Part shown: positions 4,848 through 5,693 of the stretch, piece after piece | Layout: every line of letters starts with the position of its first letter | Position numbering within the stretch: position 1 is the first letter of the stretch | NCBI GenBank assembly: GCA_031266495.1 | Contig: JAISAX010000468.1 | Span: 1-5,693 of the forward strand | Origin: Opitutaceae bacterium | GTDB taxonomy: Bacteria; Verrucomicrobiota; Verrucomicrobiae; Opitutales; Opitutaceae | Direction: 5' to 3' | DNA length: 5,693 bases | The notes under the pieces: generated by a model | Told to the model about the DNA's origin: nothing | The model's input: only the letters and a program-made list of their open reading frames with translations | Databases searched by the model: none | Translations under genes and position numbers: made by a program

Positions 4848-5693
4848 TCATGGTGTGGCGCGGTTGGGGAGCGGAGCGAGTTCGATGGTGAAATGCTGCG
4901 CGTCGTCCTTGAGCCATTGGTCATACCAGGGCGAATACGTGAGGATTTCGACGTGCCGGTTGCCGGGGTGAAATCGCATGAGGCGCAGGTAGCCGCCGCC
5001 GCCGTAGCCGCGGTCGGGCGTCACGCCGCGCTGGTAGTTGGCAAAGACGGACCATACGCGGTTGCCGTGCTCGCCGGTGAGCTGGAGCCGGGCGGCGCCG
5101 GGACCGGTGGAGTGTCCGTTGAGAATGAGGCGGATGTTGGCGTGGCGAGAGGCGAATTTTTGCCAGATGTCCACGCCGTCGTTGGCTCCGCCGGAGGCAG
5201 GGGAACCGATGCCGTAGTGTTTGGGGTTGGCTCCGTGCGCGGGGTTGGAGCCGTGCAGGGTGCCGTCGCTGTAAAGAAAACAGTGGGTGAGGAGGATGAC
5301 GGGGAGCGTCGGGTTTTCGGATGCGATGCGCCCGGCCTGGTCGAGGACTTCGTCCCGGGGACCAAATTCGAGGGCGAGCAGGAGCACGGGCCCGGACGGG
5401 GTTTCGAAGCGATGCCAGGAGTTTTCCATGTGGCCGGGGGCAAAGAGGCCGAAGGCGGGGGAATTGTGATAGTCACCGGGCGTGAAGGCGGTGTTCATGC
5501 CGGTGCTGCGATCGGTGGCTTTTCCGCCGGGACCGAGATCCTTGTTGCCGGGAATGGCGGCCCAGGGCAGCCCGGCCTGGATGACGGGGGTCATGGCGTC
5601 GCGGGCAAGGGTCCAGTGTTCGGAGGAGTTGTTGTTGGTGATGTCACCCTCATGCGCGACGAAGCAGATGCGGTGGGAGTCCTTGTGAGCGAC
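4848..5693 (-). CDS. Calcineurin-like metallophosphoesterase, C-terminal part (5' end outside window)
   Basis: The frame is open from the window edge to TGA 4850-4848, giving 281 residues; the start and the first DxH metal motif lie beyond 5693. Visible motifs are VAHEGDITNNNSSEHW (about 12-27, the GD metal site and following Asn), PGNKD (about 48-52, where the family has GNHD/E), LALEFGPRDEV, ILLTHCFLYSDGT (metal-site His) and LILNGHSTGPG (the GH metal motif). The C-terminus (YSPWYDQWLKDDAQHFTIEL) matches the expected end for this type of protein. These enzymes hydrolyse phosphate esters with two metal ions. Secreted members with LamG or Ig-like partners are common in Verrucomicrobia and Planctomycetes, which is recollection. 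Substrate is unknown. The His to Lys change in GNHD removes the residue thought to assist leaving-group protonation. The downstream frame continues into the GDPD-like remnant after the stop. Confidence 0.9.
   Translation of the reverse strand, partial: VAHKDSHRICFVAHEGDITNNNSSEHWTLARDAMTPVIQAGLPWAAIPGNKDLGPGGKATDRSTGMNTAFTPGDYHNSPAFGLFAPGHMENSWHRFETPSGPVLLLALEFGPRDEVLDQAGRIASENPTLPVILLTHCFLYSDGTLHGSNPAHGANPKHYGIGSPASGGANDGVDIWQKFASRHANIRLILNGHSTGPGAARLQLTGEHGNRVWSVFANYQRGVTPDRGYGGGGYLRLMRFHPGNRHVEILTYSPWYDQWLKDDAQHFTIELAPLPNRATP

Noticed and set aside
4678..4917. Arg-rich 79-residue minus-strand frame, including an ATG overlapping the metallophosphoesterase TGA as ATGA
   Set aside because: The ATGA overlap looks like translational coupling, but the product is an Arg/His-rich low-complexity chain without any domain, while another frame of the same DNA reads as a GDPD-like tail.

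Overview
The window is high-GC bacterial DNA in which every supportable gene lies on the minus strand, so reading from right to left follows transcription. The lipid A genes mean an outer-membrane bacterium. The protein style, the mix of families (a planctomycete/verrucomicrobial-type metallophosphoesterase, a Na/Pi cotransporter with a PhoU domain, and a Gfo/Idh oxidoreductase next to lpxB) and the 10-bp repeats of the CACGAATGAA/CACGGATGAA type suggest Verrucomicrobiota, perhaps Opitutaceae. That placement is inference from memory of such genomes and was not tested by search.

Layout in the direction of transcription: (1) 5693-4848, the C-terminal 281 residues of a calcineurin-like metallophosphoesterase whose N-terminus is outside the window. 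(2) 4847-4668, an open stretch in the same frame just past its TGA stop; it resembles the C-terminal end of a glycerophosphodiester phosphodiesterase and is probably a gene remnant. (3) 4590-4099, a HIT-family protein. (4) 3973-2306, a Na+/phosphate cotransporter-like protein with a PhoU-like tail, best started at a TTG with a full Shine-Dalgarno, followed 3 bp past its stop by a strong hairpin. (5) 2305-1974, a structured gap of about 330 bp without a gene, with two further dyads and a G10 tract. (6) 1973-948, a Gfo/Idh/MocA oxidoreductase whose start lies in a small microsatellite. (7) 947-729, a repeat-rich gap with a perfect 30-bp inverted repeat and a 10-bp tandem array. (8) 728-1, the N-terminal 242 codons of lpxB, running into a homopolymer of at least 16 G at the window edge.

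The oxidoreductase and lpxB form a probable lipid A module. Family members beside lpxA/lpxB include GnnA, which oxidises UDP-GlcNAc at C3 on the way to amide-linked (GlcN3N) lipid A. Its partner aminotransferase GnnB is not in the window, so that role is a hypothesis. The metallophosphoesterase, the GDPD-like remnant and the phosphate transporter share a loose phosphate theme, but nothing shows that they work together. I did not find a complete novel system. The most unusual material is the repeat and hairpin DNA between genes, the simple repeats inside coding starts and lpxB, and the remnant after the metallophosphoesterase.
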